DNA from: Actinomadura graeca
Lineage (GTDB): Bacteria > Actinomycetota > Actinomycetes > Streptosporangiales > Streptosporangiaceae
Length of the DNA stretch: 64,000 nt
Assembly: GCF_019175365.1 (NCBI RefSeq)
Contig: NZ_CP059572.1
Location: 3,348,001-3,412,000, forward strand
Direction of reading: 5' to 3'
The notes under the pieces: generated by a model
Databases searched by the model: none
Seen by the model: the letters and a program-made list of their open reading frames with translations, nothing else
What the model was told of the DNA's origin: nothing
In this document: in pieces, positions 45,815 to 54,780 of the stretch
How the letters are laid out: the number at the start of each line of letters is the position of its first letter
How positions within the stretch are numbered: position 1 is the stretch's first letter
Program-made: the position numbers and the translations under genes

Positions 45815-46942
45815 CTAAACCCCTACCGCTTGCTCGTAGGAGGCCATGTGGGCTCGCGCGGACGCCGTCCAGCTGAAGCCTTGGGCGCGGGTCTGCGCCG
45901 CCTCGGCCAGTTCCGCGCGGCGGACCGGGTCGCCGATGAGGGCGGTCAGGGCGCGGCCGATGCCGTCGGGGTCGGGTTCGGTGTAGGCGACCGCGTCGCC
46001 GCCGACCTCCGGCAGGGGGCCGCGCCGCGTGGTCAGGACGGGGGCGCCGCACGCCATCGCCTCCAGCACCGGCAGGCCGAAGCCTTCACCGCGGCTCGGC
46101 AGCGCCACCACGAGCGCGCCGCCGAAGAAGCCGGGGAGCAACGCCCACGGCAGGTACCCGGGGCGCAGGACGCGCAGCTGGAGCGGGACGGTCGCGAGCG
46201 CCGCGTCCACCTCGTCGTCCCAGCCACCGCCTCCGGCGAGGACGAGCGCCGGGGGCTCGGCCAGCTCCGCGCAGGCGCGCACCCACCCGCGGATCAGGTT
46301 CGGGACGTTCTTGCGCGGCTCCAGCGCCCCGAGGTAGGCCACGTACGGGCGTCCGTGCAGGCCGAGGCGGTCGGACACCTGCTTGGTCTCCAGCTCGGCG
46401 GGCGGGTGGAAGACCTCGTGGTCGACGCCGTGGTAGGCGACGTCGATGTGGGACGGGTCGGCGTTCAGGAGGCGCACCAGCTCGTCCCGCGTCGCCCGGG
46501 ACGGCACGATCAGCCGTGTCGCGCGCCGCGCCGCGGTGCGCGTCGCCGACTTGACGTAGGTCGTGCGGACCGGGTCGTGCGGCTCGGGCTCGGCGAACAT
46601 CGTCACGTCGTGGATCGTGACGACGGTCGGCAGGACCGCGCTCACCGGCATCGTGTAGGTCGGCAGGTGGATGACATCGGCGCCGACGCTCTCGGCGACG
46701 TACGGCAGGCCCGACTGCTCCCAGGCCAGCCGGGTGGCGCGGTGCGCGAGGGCCGCCGGTCCGGCGACGATCCGCGCGCCGGGCGCGAGTTCCCCGTATC
46801 TCTTCTCGTCGGCGCGCTGGCAGGCGACCGCGAGGTCGGCGCCCTCCGCGCTCAGGGCGGCCAGCAGGCCGTCCACGTACCGTCCGAGCCCGCCCCTGTC
46901 GGCGGGCACGGCGGTGGCGTCCAGCAGGATCCGAGGCGCCAC
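45815..46942 (-). CDS. GT-B glycosyltransferase, family 1/4 type
   Basis: The 375-aa protein has the GT-B two-domain fold. The N-terminal part has ILLDATAVPADRGGLGRYVDGL; the donor-binding part has VAYLGALEPRKNVPNLIRGW and SRGEGFGLPVLEAMACG, the Glu-x7-Glu motif of GT4. It is probably a mannosyl- or rhamnosyl-type transferase using the nearby NDP-sugar genes; acceptor and donor are not proven. GTG 46942 follows GGGGGAG at 6-nt spacing; earlier in-frame starts (46957, 47002) lack one. A -10 candidate TAGGCT is at 47020-47015. Confidence 0.88.
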   Translation of the reverse strand: MAPRILLDATAVPADRGGLGRYVDGLLAALSAEGADLAVACQRADEKRYGELAPGARIVAGPAALAHRATRLAWEQSGLPYVAESVGADVIHLPTYTMPVSAVLPTVVTIHDVTMFAEPEPHDPVRTTYVKSATRTAARRATRLIVPSRATRDELVRLLNADPSHIDVAYHGVDHEVFHPPAELETKQVSDRLGLHGRPYVAYLGALEPRKNVPNLIRGWVRACAELAEPPALVLAGGGGWDDEVDAALATVPLQLRVLRPGYLPWALLPGFFGGALVVALPSRGEGFGLPVLEAMACGAPVLTTRRGPLPEVGGDAVAYTEPDPDGIGRALTALIGDPVRRAELAEAAQTRAQGFSWTASARAHMASYEQAVGV

Positions 46943-47206
46943 GGTCCACTCCCCCATCCCGGCCCCGCCCCGAAGATCCGGGGCCGCAGTGGCGTAGATC
47001 ACTCTTTACCCCCGAGCCTACGCCTGCCGGGGCCCGGATCGTGCGATCTCCGCCGCCCCCGAACGGCCATGGCCGAATGGCGCATGAGGTCAGCCTTAAG
47101 GCCGCCTCAACCGTCACGCCGGCGCGCTACCCGCCGGGGAGATCGCGAAGCGATGACGCGCCGCCCGAGCCCGCCCGAGCCCGTCCGAGCACGGTCAGGG
47201 GTCGGA

Positions 47207-47923
47207 TCAGGCATCCCCGCGTTTGCGGGCCTGGATCAGGACGATGCTGCCGCGCTCGTTCGGGGCGGTCCGGTCGGCGAGGGCGACCAGCGGCGTGAGC
47301 GGGGCCGCGGCGTTGAAGCCGACCTTGCCGCCGTACGTCGACAGCGACAGGTACAGCCGCTCGGTCGCCGCCGTGCGGAACTGGTAGGAGTGGCGCACCA
47401 GGTCCAGGCCGCGCTCGTCCATCAGCTTGCGGAGGCTGCCGTGGGTGTAGGTGTGCTGGACGTGGTACCTGGACTTGTGCGCGTCGCGCAGCTTCGGCCA
47501 GGCGTCGGCGCGGCTCAGCACATCGGCGGACATGAAGATCTCGCCGCCGGGCTTGAGGACGCGCGCCATCTCGTCCAGCGACCTGCCGCCGTCGTCGAAG
47601 TGCTCGATCGCGCACACCGACAGGATCGCGTCGAAGGACGCGTCGCCGAACGGCAGCCGGAGCGCGTCGCACTCGATCAGCGCGGGCGCGTGGGCGAGCG
47701 TCCGCCCGTAGACCATCTTCTTGCGGGCCAGGTCGATCGAGACCGCATCCGCGCCGCGCCTGCGCGCCTGCCCGGCCCAGTAGCCGTCGCCGCCGGCGAC
47801 GTCGAGGACGCGCCGGCCGCGCAGGTCCCGGCCCATCCAGGCGAGCAGCGTCCCCGCCTCGCGGTACCGGCACACGTGCACCTGGTGCCCCATGAAGGCG
47901 ACCACATCCGAGAGTTTCATCAT
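47207..47923 (-). CDS. Class I SAM-dependent methyltransferase
   Basis: The 238-aa protein has the Rossmann SAM site RRVLDVAGGDGYWAGQARRRGA, acidic SIDLARKK, and motif DAILSVCAIEHFDDGGRSLDEMARVLKPGGE. This is the UbiE/type-11 pattern, often acting on small molecules or glycolipids. The substrate is unknown. ATG 47923 has TAGAGT 5 nt upstream, implying a near-leaderless mRNA; its promoter is back to back with that of the flippase-like gene in a spacer of 56 bp. Confidence 0.87.
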   Translation of the reverse strand: MMKLSDVVAFMGHQVHVCRYREAGTLLAWMGRDLRGRRVLDVAGGDGYWAGQARRRGADAVSIDLARKKMVYGRTLAHAPALIECDALRLPFGDASFDAILSVCAIEHFDDGGRSLDEMARVLKPGGEIFMSADVLSRADAWPKLRDAHKSRYHVQHTYTHGSLRKLMDERGLDLVRHSYQFRTAATERLYLSLSTYGGKVGFNAAAPLTPLVALADRTAPNERGSIVLIQARKRGDA

Positions 47924-47928
47924 CCCCA

Positions 47929-47934
47929 ACTCTA
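47929..47934 (-). promoter_or_regulatory. -10 hexamer for the methyltransferase gene
   Basis: TAGAGT on the minus strand with a 5-nt spacer to ATG 47923. It lies back to back with the TACCCT box of the divergent gene. Confidence 0.45.
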
Positions 47935-47967
47935 GGGCGAGCGCGCGGCGGCGAGGTCGCGTTCGCC

Positions 47968-47973
47968 TACCCT
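47968..47973 (+). promoter_or_regulatory. -10 hexamer of a leaderless promoter for the flippase-like gene
   Basis: TACCCT with exactly 6 nt to GTG 47980 and no ribosome binding site. It shares a compact divergent promoter with the methyltransferase gene. Confidence 0.5.
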
Positions 47974-47979
47974 GGGCGG

Positions 47980-48981
47980 GTGAGGATGAAGGTCGCCGCC
48001 GTGCGGACGCTGCGGGTGCTGCTCGTGCTGCTCGCCCTGGCGTTCTGCGCCTACAGCGTGATCGACCAGTGGGACGCGACGACGCGGGCGTTCCGGGAGA
48101 TGTCCTGGGCGACGCTCGCGGGGTCCCTCGCCGTCGGCGTGGCGGGCCTGTTCGCGTGGATGCTGGGCTGGCGGACCTTCCTGGCCGGGCTGGGGTCGCC
48201 GCTGCCGCTGCGGGCCGCGTTCCGGATCTCGGCGATCTCCCAGCTCGGCAAGTACGTGCCGGGCAAGGTGTGGGCGCTCGTCACGCAGATCGAGATGGCG
48301 CGCGAGCACAAGGTCCCCGCCGAGCGCAGCTTCGGCTCGACGCTGCTGGCGGTGGCCTCGTCCACGGCCAGCGGCCTGGCCGTCGCGGCGGCGACGCTGC
48401 CGCTGACGTCCGCGGCGGCCCGCGAGAAGTACTGGTGGCTGTTCCCGCTGGCGCCCGTCCTGCTGGCGGCGCTGCACCCGGCGGTGGTGACGTGGTGCCT
48501 CGGCACGATGCTGAGGCTCATCCGGCGGCCGCCGCTGGAGCGGCCCGTCGGCCTGGGCGTGACCCTGCGGGCGATCGGCTGGACGGTCCTCGGCTGGGCG
48601 CTGTTCGGCGTCCACACCTGGCTGCTGTGCGTCGCCGTGGGCGGGGACGGGGCGGGCCTGCCGTTCCTCGCCACCGGCGCCTACGCGCTCGCGTTCGTCG
48701 CGGGCTTCCTCGTCTTCATCGCGCCGGGCGGGATCGGGGCCCGGGAGGCCGCGCTGACCGTCGTGCTGACACCGGTGCTCCCGGCGGGAGCGCCGGTCGT
48801 CGTCGCCATCGCCTCGCGCGTCGTGCTGACCGTCGCCGACCTGCTCAACGCGGGCGCCGCCCTCCTCCTGGGACGGGGCGCCGCGCGGGAGGCCGCCGCG
48901 ACCGGCCCCGGGGGACCCGGGAATGAACCCGCCTCTGACGCGCTTGTCAGGGGTACACCGCAAACGAAGGAGGGACCGTGA
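47980..48981 (+). CDS. Flippase-like membrane protein (LPG synthase transmembrane domain, UPF0104)
   Basis: The 333-aa protein has about eight membrane helices and the UPF0104 conserved stretch [20 protein letters not shown], with [22 protein letters not shown] towards the C-terminus. The cytosolic aminoacyl-transferase half of MprF is absent, so it is a flippase-type membrane module alone. Neighbouring glycosyltransferases suggest transport of a lipid-linked glycan or lipid. The stop overlaps the thioredoxin start (GTGA). Confidence 0.88.
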   Translation: MRMKVAAVRTLRVLLVLLALAFCAYSVIDQWDATTRAFREMSWATLAGSLAVGVAGLFAWMLGWRTFLAGLGSPLPLRAAFRISAISQLGKYVPGKVWALVTQIEMAREHKVPAERSFGSTLLAVASSTASGLAVAAATLPLTSAAAREKYWWLFPLAPVLLAALHPAVVTWCLGTMLRLIRRPPLERPVGLGVTLRAIGWTVLGWALFGVHTWLLCVAVGGDGAGLPFLATGAYALAFVAGFLVFIAPGGIGAREAALTVVLTPVLPAGAPVVVAIASRVVLTVADLLNAGAALLLGRGAAREAAATGPGGPGNEPASDALVRGTPQTKEGP

Positions 48982-49301
48982 CCGGCCCCATCACCGTGAC
49001 CGACGCGACGTTCGACGACGAGGTCCTCAAGAGCGACACCCCGGTACTGGTCGACTTCTGGGCCGAGTGGTGCGGCCCCTGCCGCATGATCGCCCCCGTC
49101 CTCGACCAGATCGCCGAGGAGAAGGACGGAAAGATCCGGATCGCGAAGCTGGACTACGACGCCAACCCGAAGACGCCGCAGAAGTACGGCGTGATGGGCC
49201 TGCCCACCCTGCTGCTCTACAAGAACGGCGAGGTCGTGGAGCAGATCGTCGGCGCCAAGCCGAAGCGCGCGCTGCTCAAGGTGCTCGAACCGCACCTGTG
49301 A
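48978..49301 (+). CDS. trxA: Thioredoxin
   Basis: The 107-aa protein has the active site WCGPC (Cys32, Cys35), the cis-Pro segment [11 protein letters not shown] and a full thioredoxin fold with no signal peptide. It keeps cytoplasmic disulfides reduced. GTG 48978 overlaps the upstream stop and is preceded by GGAGGG. The reductase is not adjacent. Confidence 0.96.
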   Translation: MTGPITVTDATFDDEVLKSDTPVLVDFWAEWCGPCRMIAPVLDQIAEEKDGKIRIAKLDYDANPKTPQKYGVMGLPTLLLYKNGEVVEQIVGAKPKRALLKVLEPHL

Positions 49302-49327
49302 GCCCGCTCGTCGGCTGAGCCCGCGCG

Positions 49328-50410
49328 TCAGCAGAGCCCGCTCGTCAGCGTCTCGAGGTAGGCGGCCCACACCGGGCCGTGGTCGACCGGGCGGACGCCG
49401 GAGCGCAGCCGCTCCGGCTCCCCCGGCGCGTAGAACCGTTCGAGGGCCCGGGTGAGCGCGGGCACGTCGCCGGGCGCGCAGACGAGGCCGTCCTCGCCGT
49501 CGCGGACCTGGCGGGCGAACCCGCCCACGTCCGTGGCGATCACCGGCAGGCCGTACTCGTGGGCCATCCACACGTTCTGCGAGGCGGTGGCCGTCCGGTA
49601 CGGCAGGACGAGCGCGTCCGCCGCGGCGAACAGGCCCGGGACGTCCGCCGCGGGCACGTACCCGGGACGCAGCTCCACCCGCTCCGACAGCCCCAGCTCC
49701 GCGATCAGCCGCTCCGTCTCCTCCAGCCCGCCCCAGAACTCGCCCGCGACGGTCAGCCCGACGTCGGCGGGGCCCGCGGCGAGGGCGCGGAGCAGGACGT
49801 CCAGACCCTTGTACGGGCGGACGATCCCGAAGAACAGCAGCCGGTTCCGGACCTTCCCGTCGGCCTCCGGGGCGTCGGCCCGCGCCGGGAGGTGCGCGGG
49901 CATCTCCGCGACCCGCACGGGACGGCCGGTGAGGCCCCGCGCGAGGTCCGCCTGCGCCTCGGAGTGGACGAGGATCCCGTCCGCCCGCCGCAGCAGGCGC
50001 CGCATCAGCGGCACGTCGTACGGCTTGCGCTCGTGGGGCAGCACGTTGTGGCATAGCGCCACCAGGGGCGTCCGGCGGCCCAGCCCGGCCGCGATCCCCA
50101 GGTAGGCGGGCACCTGGACCGGGCTCAGCACGGCCAGCACCACCAGGTCACGCGAGCGCAGGGAGCGGCCGGTGCGCCACCAGCCGTCCGGGCGGCGCCA
50201 GTCCAGCCTCCGCCGCGTCCCCGGGAACGGCTCGCCCTCCGGTTCCGAGATCGTCTGCCGCCCGGGGTACAGGAACCCCGGGTACTGGGCGCGCCACGAC
50301 TCGATCACGACGTCGTGACCGGCGGCGGCGAGCCGGTGCGCCAGCTCGGTGGTGTGGTGGGCGCCGCCCCCCTTGTAGGGGAACGCGGGCCCGACGACCG
50401 CGATCCGCAT
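49328..50410 (-). CDS. GT4-family glycosyltransferase
   Basis: The 360-aa GT-B protein has MRIAVVGPAFPYKGGGAHHTTELA at the N-terminus, LLFFGIVRPYKGLDVLLRAL for the donor domain, and FAAADALVLPYRTATASQNVWMAHEYG, close to the Glu-x7-Glu region but with a less canonical start. It sits 17 bp beyond the GT2 gene on the same strand. Donor and acceptor are unknown; a cell-surface glycan is likely from context. Confidence 0.88.
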   Translation of the reverse strand: MRIAVVGPAFPYKGGGAHHTTELAHRLAAAGHDVVIESWRAQYPGFLYPGRQTISEPEGEPFPGTRRRLDWRRPDGWWRTGRSLRSRDLVVLAVLSPVQVPAYLGIAAGLGRRTPLVALCHNVLPHERKPYDVPLMRRLLRRADGILVHSEAQADLARGLTGRPVRVAEMPAHLPARADAPEADGKVRNRLLFFGIVRPYKGLDVLLRALAAGPADVGLTVAGEFWGGLEETERLIAELGLSERVELRPGYVPAADVPGLFAAADALVLPYRTATASQNVWMAHEYGLPVIATDVGGFARQVRDGEDGLVCAPGDVPALTRALERFYAPGEPERLRSGVRPVDHGPVWAAYLETLTSGLC

Positions 50411-50427
50411 CCCGTCTCCCGGCACCG

Positions 50428-51435
50428 CTAGACGTCGCCGCGGGAGCGGACGATGAGGTCGGCGAGCAGCGCCAGCGACGCGATGATCAACCCCGTCACG
50501 AAGATCATGATGGTGTTGTTGGCGAAGTAGCCGAAGTGCACGACCATGTCGAACACGCCCTTGAGCAGCCCGATCACGATCAGCCACAGCGCGGGCGGCA
50601 TCAGCACCTTGAGCGGGTTGAAGTACATCACCATCCGCAGTACCTGGAGGATGTACCGGTAGGCGTCCTTGGTGAAGTGGAACTTGGACTTGCCCGCCCG
50701 CTTGGCGTAGTCGATCGGCAGGTACCGCACGGGGTGCTGGTTCGACAGGAACGCGATCGTGATCGTCGTGACGCAGGAGAACCCGGGCGGCAGCAGCCGC
50801 AGGTAGGGCAGCGACACCTCGCGGCGGAACGCCCGCAGCCCGGAGTTCAGGTCCGGGATCTTCGTGTTGGTGAGCCGCTCGGCGACCTTGCGGATGAACC
50901 ACTTGGCGGGGACGCGCAGCGCCTTGTGCGTGCCCTCCTCGGTGGTGCGCGCGCCGACGACCTGGTCCACCGACGGGTCGCCGTCCAGGACCTCCACCAG
51001 CTCGGGGATCCGCTCGTTGGGGTAGGACATGTCGGCGTCGGTCCACACGACGATCTCGCCGCGGGCCTGCTGGGAGCCGATGCGCCGGACGGTTCCCGAG
51101 CCGCTGTTGTGCTGGAACGCCAGGATCCGCATGTTCGGGAAGCGCGGCGCGGCCTCCTCCAGGCGCGCCAGCGTCTCGTCCGTGGAGCAGTCGTCGACGG
51201 CCAGCAGCTCGTAGGTCTTGCCGCTGCCGTCCATCGCCTTGGTGATGCGCTCGACCTCGTCGATCACATGGTCCTGCTCGTTGTAGCAGGGGAGGACGAT
51301 CGTGACGTGGACCGGGCCGGACTCCGGCCGGGCGGGTGCGGGCCGCGTCTCCGGACCCGGACGGTGCGCCGGCGCGGCGGACGGAGGTGCCGGCTCGGCG
51401 GGCTGGGGCGCTGACGTGACGGGCTGGGTACTCAC
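50428..51435 (-). CDS. GT2 polyprenol-phosphate glycosyltransferase-like membrane protein
   Basis: The 335-aa protein has a Pro/Ala-rich N-terminus, a GT-A domain (VTIVLPCYNEQDHVIDEVERI; LLAVDDCSTDETL; VVWTDADMSYP with the DxD motif; LNSGLRAFRREV) and two C-terminal membrane helices. This matches DPM1/ArnC-type enzymes that load a sugar on polyprenyl phosphate. GTG 51435 has TATTCT 8 nt upstream, so it is probably leaderless. The product may feed the polytopic enzymes nearby. Confidence 0.9.
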   Translation of the reverse strand: MSTQPVTSAPQPAEPAPPSAAPAHRPGPETRPAPARPESGPVHVTIVLPCYNEQDHVIDEVERITKAMDGSGKTYELLAVDDCSTDETLARLEEAAPRFPNMRILAFQHNSGSGTVRRIGSQQARGEIVVWTDADMSYPNERIPELVEVLDGDPSVDQVVGARTTEEGTHKALRVPAKWFIRKVAERLTNTKIPDLNSGLRAFRREVSLPYLRLLPPGFSCVTTITIAFLSNQHPVRYLPIDYAKRAGKSKFHFTKDAYRYILQVLRMVMYFNPLKVLMPPALWLIVIGLLKGVFDMVVHFGYFANNTIMIFVTGLIIASLALLADLIVRSRGDV

Positions 51436-51566
51436 GCAGCGCGAGAATACTCGCACCAGGCGAACGCGACCGCCATTACCGGCCGGGCACCCCCACGACG
51501 GGCTCCGCCACCGGCCCCGCAACGGGTCTCGCTGTGGGTCTCGCAACGGTCCCGCTCCGGTTCTCG

Positions 51567-53708
51567 CTATGGGCGGCCGGGCGGCTCGGCGATCCACACG
51601 TCCACGCTCAGCCCCCAGGTGCCGCCGGGCGGCTCGTCCAGGGTCCGGCCGTCCTGCCGCGTCCGCAGCCGCACGACCTGGGTGACCGGGCCGTACTGCG
51701 CGACCTGGCCCGGCTCCGCCCCCATGATCACCGGATGCCGTCCCGCCGCGAACACCTTGCCGACCACCCGCCGGACGTCGGCGGGCCGCGCGCCCTTGAC
51801 CGTCCGCGCCGCGGGCAGCCCGCACATTCCGCGGACGACCTGGAGGAACCGGTCGGCGGTCGCCCGTTCGACGACCACCACGGAGCGGCCCGGGCCGAGC
51901 TTGGCGCACAGGTCGCGCACCGCCGCGCGCTCGTGCTGGTCCGTCCTGGAGACCATGAGCGGCCCGGACGTCAGCACGATCGGCACCAGCAGCAGCACCA
52001 CGCCCGCGGCCGCGACCGTCCGGACGACCCTCGGCCCGTACCCGAGGCGGCGGATCCGCTTCACCGTCCACGCCGCCGCGAACACGGTGAACAGCAGCAG
52101 CCCGGGGATGACCAGCCCGATCAGCCGCCGGGACGCCCACGGGTGGTCGGGGGTGATGCCCGGGCGCAGCAGGACCTGGACGGTCGTCCACACCACCACC
52201 GCGTACGGCAGCAGCCACTCCGGGGACTGGCCGCGCATCAGCCGCCGCGCCAGCAGCGCCGCCCCGAACACCGCCAGCAGCAGCGCGGGCACGCCGATGT
52301 ACCAGCCGACCCAGTGCAGGGACAGCTCCGAGTACTGCCGGGTGCCGTCCATGGCCATGTGGTTGATCCGCTGGACCTGCTCGATGAAGTAGGCGTTCAG
52401 CTCGTCGTCGGGATTGCCCGGCACGCGCCGGACGGTCTGCACCAGCGGCCGGACCGCGAACCCCAGCATCACCAGCAGGGTGAGGACGGCGGCGGCACCA
52501 GGCAGCCGGCCCCGCCCGGCGGCCGCCGCGAGGCCGCGGAGCCGGGGGCCGGTGCGCCGCCAGCGCAGCAGCGGCACCACGACGCAGGTGACCGCGACGA
52601 TCAGCGCTGTGAGCGCCAGCAGCGGGTCGAGGGAGGTGTGCAGGTAGCGCAGGTAGGGGCGGGAGAGCGTGTACCCCTCGACCAGCCCGCCCGCGACCCC
52701 GGCGGCGACCCCGGCCGCCAGCGGGTAGCCCGTCCGGCGCCCCCGCGCGACGAGCAGCCCGGCGAACGCCACCACCGGCAGCACGTCCCTCAGCCCGTCG
52801 ATGCGGACGAGCACGATCAGCCCGAGCGCGGCGCCCGCGAGGAACGCCTTCGTCCGCGCCGACCGCGCCTCCTCCCCCCGGACGTCGTGGAGCAGCGACA
52901 GCCCGCCGAGCAGCAGCACCAGCGCGGGCAGCTCGCTGAACGTCGACCGGGACACCCACACCATCGGCAGCGTCAGCGCCAGCAGCAGCGCCCCGGCGGG
53001 CGCCCAGCGGGGCCCGGCCAGCCGCGCGACGAGCCCGGCGAACGCGAGGACGGCGCAGGCCCCGAGCAGCGGCGCCATCAGCAGCATCCCCTGGGTGCCG
53101 CCGACCCAGCCGCCCAGCGCCAGCACCATCGGCAGCCCGGCCATGAATTGCGGGACGATCGACCCGCCGTCCTCGTAGAAGGCGGGGCTCGCGTACTCCA
53201 GCGCCCGGTCGCCGCCGCCGAACGCCCATTCCATCCGCGGGATCGGCAGCGAGCCGTGGTCGGTCAGCCACGTCGCGAACTGCACGTACGAGGCCGGGTC
53301 CCGGCGCACGATGATCTGCTCGGAGCACATGACCACCTGGAGCACAAGGAACGCGGCCGCCACCGCGAACACCCCCGCGGTCGCCCACCACGGCACCACC
53401 CCCCGCCCCCCGGCGGCCGTGGCCCCGCCGTCCTGCGACCCGCCAGCGTCCTGCGACCCGCCGACGTCCTTCCCCCCGCCGACACCTCGCGACCCGGCGA
53501 CGTCCTCGCGTGGCCGTGATCGCAGGCCCTGCCACAGCGCGAGCCCCGCGACGGGCACGAAGAGGCAGATCGCCGGGCCCGGACGGAACACCCCGGCCAG
53601 CAGGAGCGGCAGCGACACGGCGAGCCACGCCACGAGGAGCAGCGCAGGGGCCACGGTGACCCGCGCGAGCAGCCGGCCCGCGCGCCGGTCCATGAGGTGG
53701 TCGTCCAT
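51567..53708 (-). CDS. Polytopic membrane protein, GT-C-like glycosyltransferase candidate
   Basis: The 713-aa protein has about a dozen membrane helices. The first extracytoplasmic loop carries the sequence CSEQIIVRRDPASYVQFATWL, where acidic residues occupy the place typical of GT-C enzymes using polyprenyl-phosphate sugars. A soluble C-terminal domain (about residues 595-713) follows. Exact family is uncertain; GT39/GT87-like proteins look similar. An in-frame 18-bp repeat inserts DVAGSR/GGSQD-type residues near position 70-95. ATG 53708 is preceded by TACGCT at 8 nt, so it may be leaderless. Confidence 0.78.
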   Translation of the reverse strand: MDDHLMDRRAGRLLARVTVAPALLLVAWLAVSLPLLLAGVFRPGPAICLFVPVAGLALWQGLRSRPREDVAGSRGVGGGKDVGGSQDAGGSQDGGATAAGGRGVVPWWATAGVFAVAAAFLVLQVVMCSEQIIVRRDPASYVQFATWLTDHGSLPIPRMEWAFGGGDRALEYASPAFYEDGGSIVPQFMAGLPMVLALGGWVGGTQGMLLMAPLLGACAVLAFAGLVARLAGPRWAPAGALLLALTLPMVWVSRSTFSELPALVLLLGGLSLLHDVRGEEARSARTKAFLAGAALGLIVLVRIDGLRDVLPVVAFAGLLVARGRRTGYPLAAGVAAGVAGGLVEGYTLSRPYLRYLHTSLDPLLALTALIVAVTCVVVPLLRWRRTGPRLRGLAAAAGRGRLPGAAAVLTLLVMLGFAVRPLVQTVRRVPGNPDDELNAYFIEQVQRINHMAMDGTRQYSELSLHWVGWYIGVPALLLAVFGAALLARRLMRGQSPEWLLPYAVVVWTTVQVLLRPGITPDHPWASRRLIGLVIPGLLLFTVFAAAWTVKRIRRLGYGPRVVRTVAAAGVVLLLVPIVLTSGPLMVSRTDQHERAAVRDLCAKLGPGRSVVVVERATADRFLQVVRGMCGLPAARTVKGARPADVRRVVGKVFAAGRHPVIMGAEPGQVAQYGPVTQVVRLRTRQDGRTLDEPPGGTWGLSVDVWIAEPPGRP
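53430..53513. repeat. 18-bp in-frame tandem repeat in the polytopic membrane protein
   Basis: Four 18-bp units start at 53430, 53448, 53466 and 53484, with a partial fifth. Units one and two differ only at two bases. Translated on the minus strand they give 6-residue repeats of the type DVGGSQ/DAGGSQ, in a hydrophilic loop after the second membrane helix. This is a minisatellite likely to vary in copy number between strains. Confidence 0.85.
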
Positions 53709-53800
53709 CGGTGCGGAGCGTAGCGGTCCCGGACTCCGCAGCGGCCCGTGCCGGGCCGTGACTCCCGTTGAGGCTCGGCCACCGCACCGCCTCGGACCTC

Positions 53801-53806
53801 TACGCT
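53801..53806 (+). promoter_or_regulatory. -10 hexamer of a leaderless promoter for the TIGR03089 gene
   Basis: TACGCT with exactly 6 nt to ATG 53813. The divergent gene has the same hexamer at 53722-53717. Confidence 0.5.
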
Positions 53807-53812
53807 CGCCCC

Positions 53813-54697
53813 ATGACCACACGCGCCAGCGGCGACGCGCCGGGACCGGCGGACCTGCTCCGGCGGCGGGTCGCCGACGATCCGTCCCGCCCCTTCGTGA
53901 CCTTCTACGACGACGCGCGAGGCGAGCGCGTCGAGCTGTCGGCCCGCACGTTCGACAACTGGGTCGCCAAGACGGCCAACTTCCTCGTGGACGGTCTCGG
54001 CGCCGAACCGGGAACGCGGGCGGTGCTCGCGCTGCCGCCGCATTGGCAGACCGCGGTGTGGCTGATGGCCTGCTGGTCGGCGGGAATCGTCGCGGAGCCG
54101 GTGGATCCGGAGTCCGTCCGGGCGGGAGCGGGCGGGGGCGCGGCCGAACCCTCCGGGGGGTCCGCGCCGTACATCCTTGCGGCGGCCGAGGAGGTGCTGG
54201 ACGACGTGATCGCGGACCCGAAGGCCCATGGCGGCGCGGAAGAGATCGTCGGCCTGTCACTGCACGCGCTCGGCGGCCCGCTCGCCGACTGCCCGCCCGG
54301 GGTGACCGACTACGCCGCCGAGGTCCGCTCGCACGGCGACCGGTTCGTCCCCGCCCCGGAGGCCGCTGCGGAGGCGCCCGCGCTCATCGTGACCCCGCAG
54401 CCGGGTGTGACAAAGACCACATTCTCCGGGACGGCCCTGGTCGGCGCGGCTCGTTCGGCCGTGCAGAAATGGGACCTTGACGCTCGGAGCCGTGTCCTGG
54501 TTGACATGTCGTTCGCCACACTCGACGGGGTTCTGGCGGGCCTGCTCGCACCACTAGCCTCAGGTGCTTCCGTCATAATTCAACGAAACTTTGACAAAGC
54601 CGTCCTCGACCGTCGGGTCACCCTGGAGCATGTGACGGCGGTGGCCGGGCTTCCCGGATGGAATGACGCATCCGGGTCCCCGCGCCTGCTCGCCTGA
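53813..54697 (+). CDS. TIGR03089 protein: degenerate AMP-binding/acyl-CoA synthetase N-domain
   Basis: The 294-aa protein resembles the N-terminal part of adenylate-forming enzymes (VTFYDDARGERVELSARTFDNWVAK, LPPHWQTAVWLMACWSAGIVAEPVDP). It lacks the glycine-rich ATP loop (T-S-G-T-T-G-x-P-K) and the whole C-terminal subdomain. The corresponding region reads PQPGVTKTTFSGTALVGAA. Adenylation is therefore unlikely. Actinobacteria keep it near LCP genes, but its function is unknown; a scaffold or regulatory role is guesswork. Confidence 0.85.
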   Translation: MTTRASGDAPGPADLLRRRVADDPSRPFVTFYDDARGERVELSARTFDNWVAKTANFLVDGLGAEPGTRAVLALPPHWQTAVWLMACWSAGIVAEPVDPESVRAGAGGGAAEPSGGSAPYILAAAEEVLDDVIADPKAHGGAEEIVGLSLHALGGPLADCPPGVTDYAAEVRSHGDRFVPAPEAAAEAPALIVTPQPGVTKTTFSGTALVGAARSAVQKWDLDARSRVLVDMSFATLDGVLAGLLAPLASGASVIIQRNFDKAVLDRRVTLEHVTAVAGLPGWNDASGSPRLLA

Positions 54698-54780
54698 CCT
54701 ACGCTCTCCCTTGCTCCCGCTACGACCGTCATGCCATCCGATCCCCCGGAAAGCGGGCCAGCCCCCGGACCACGGAGCCG

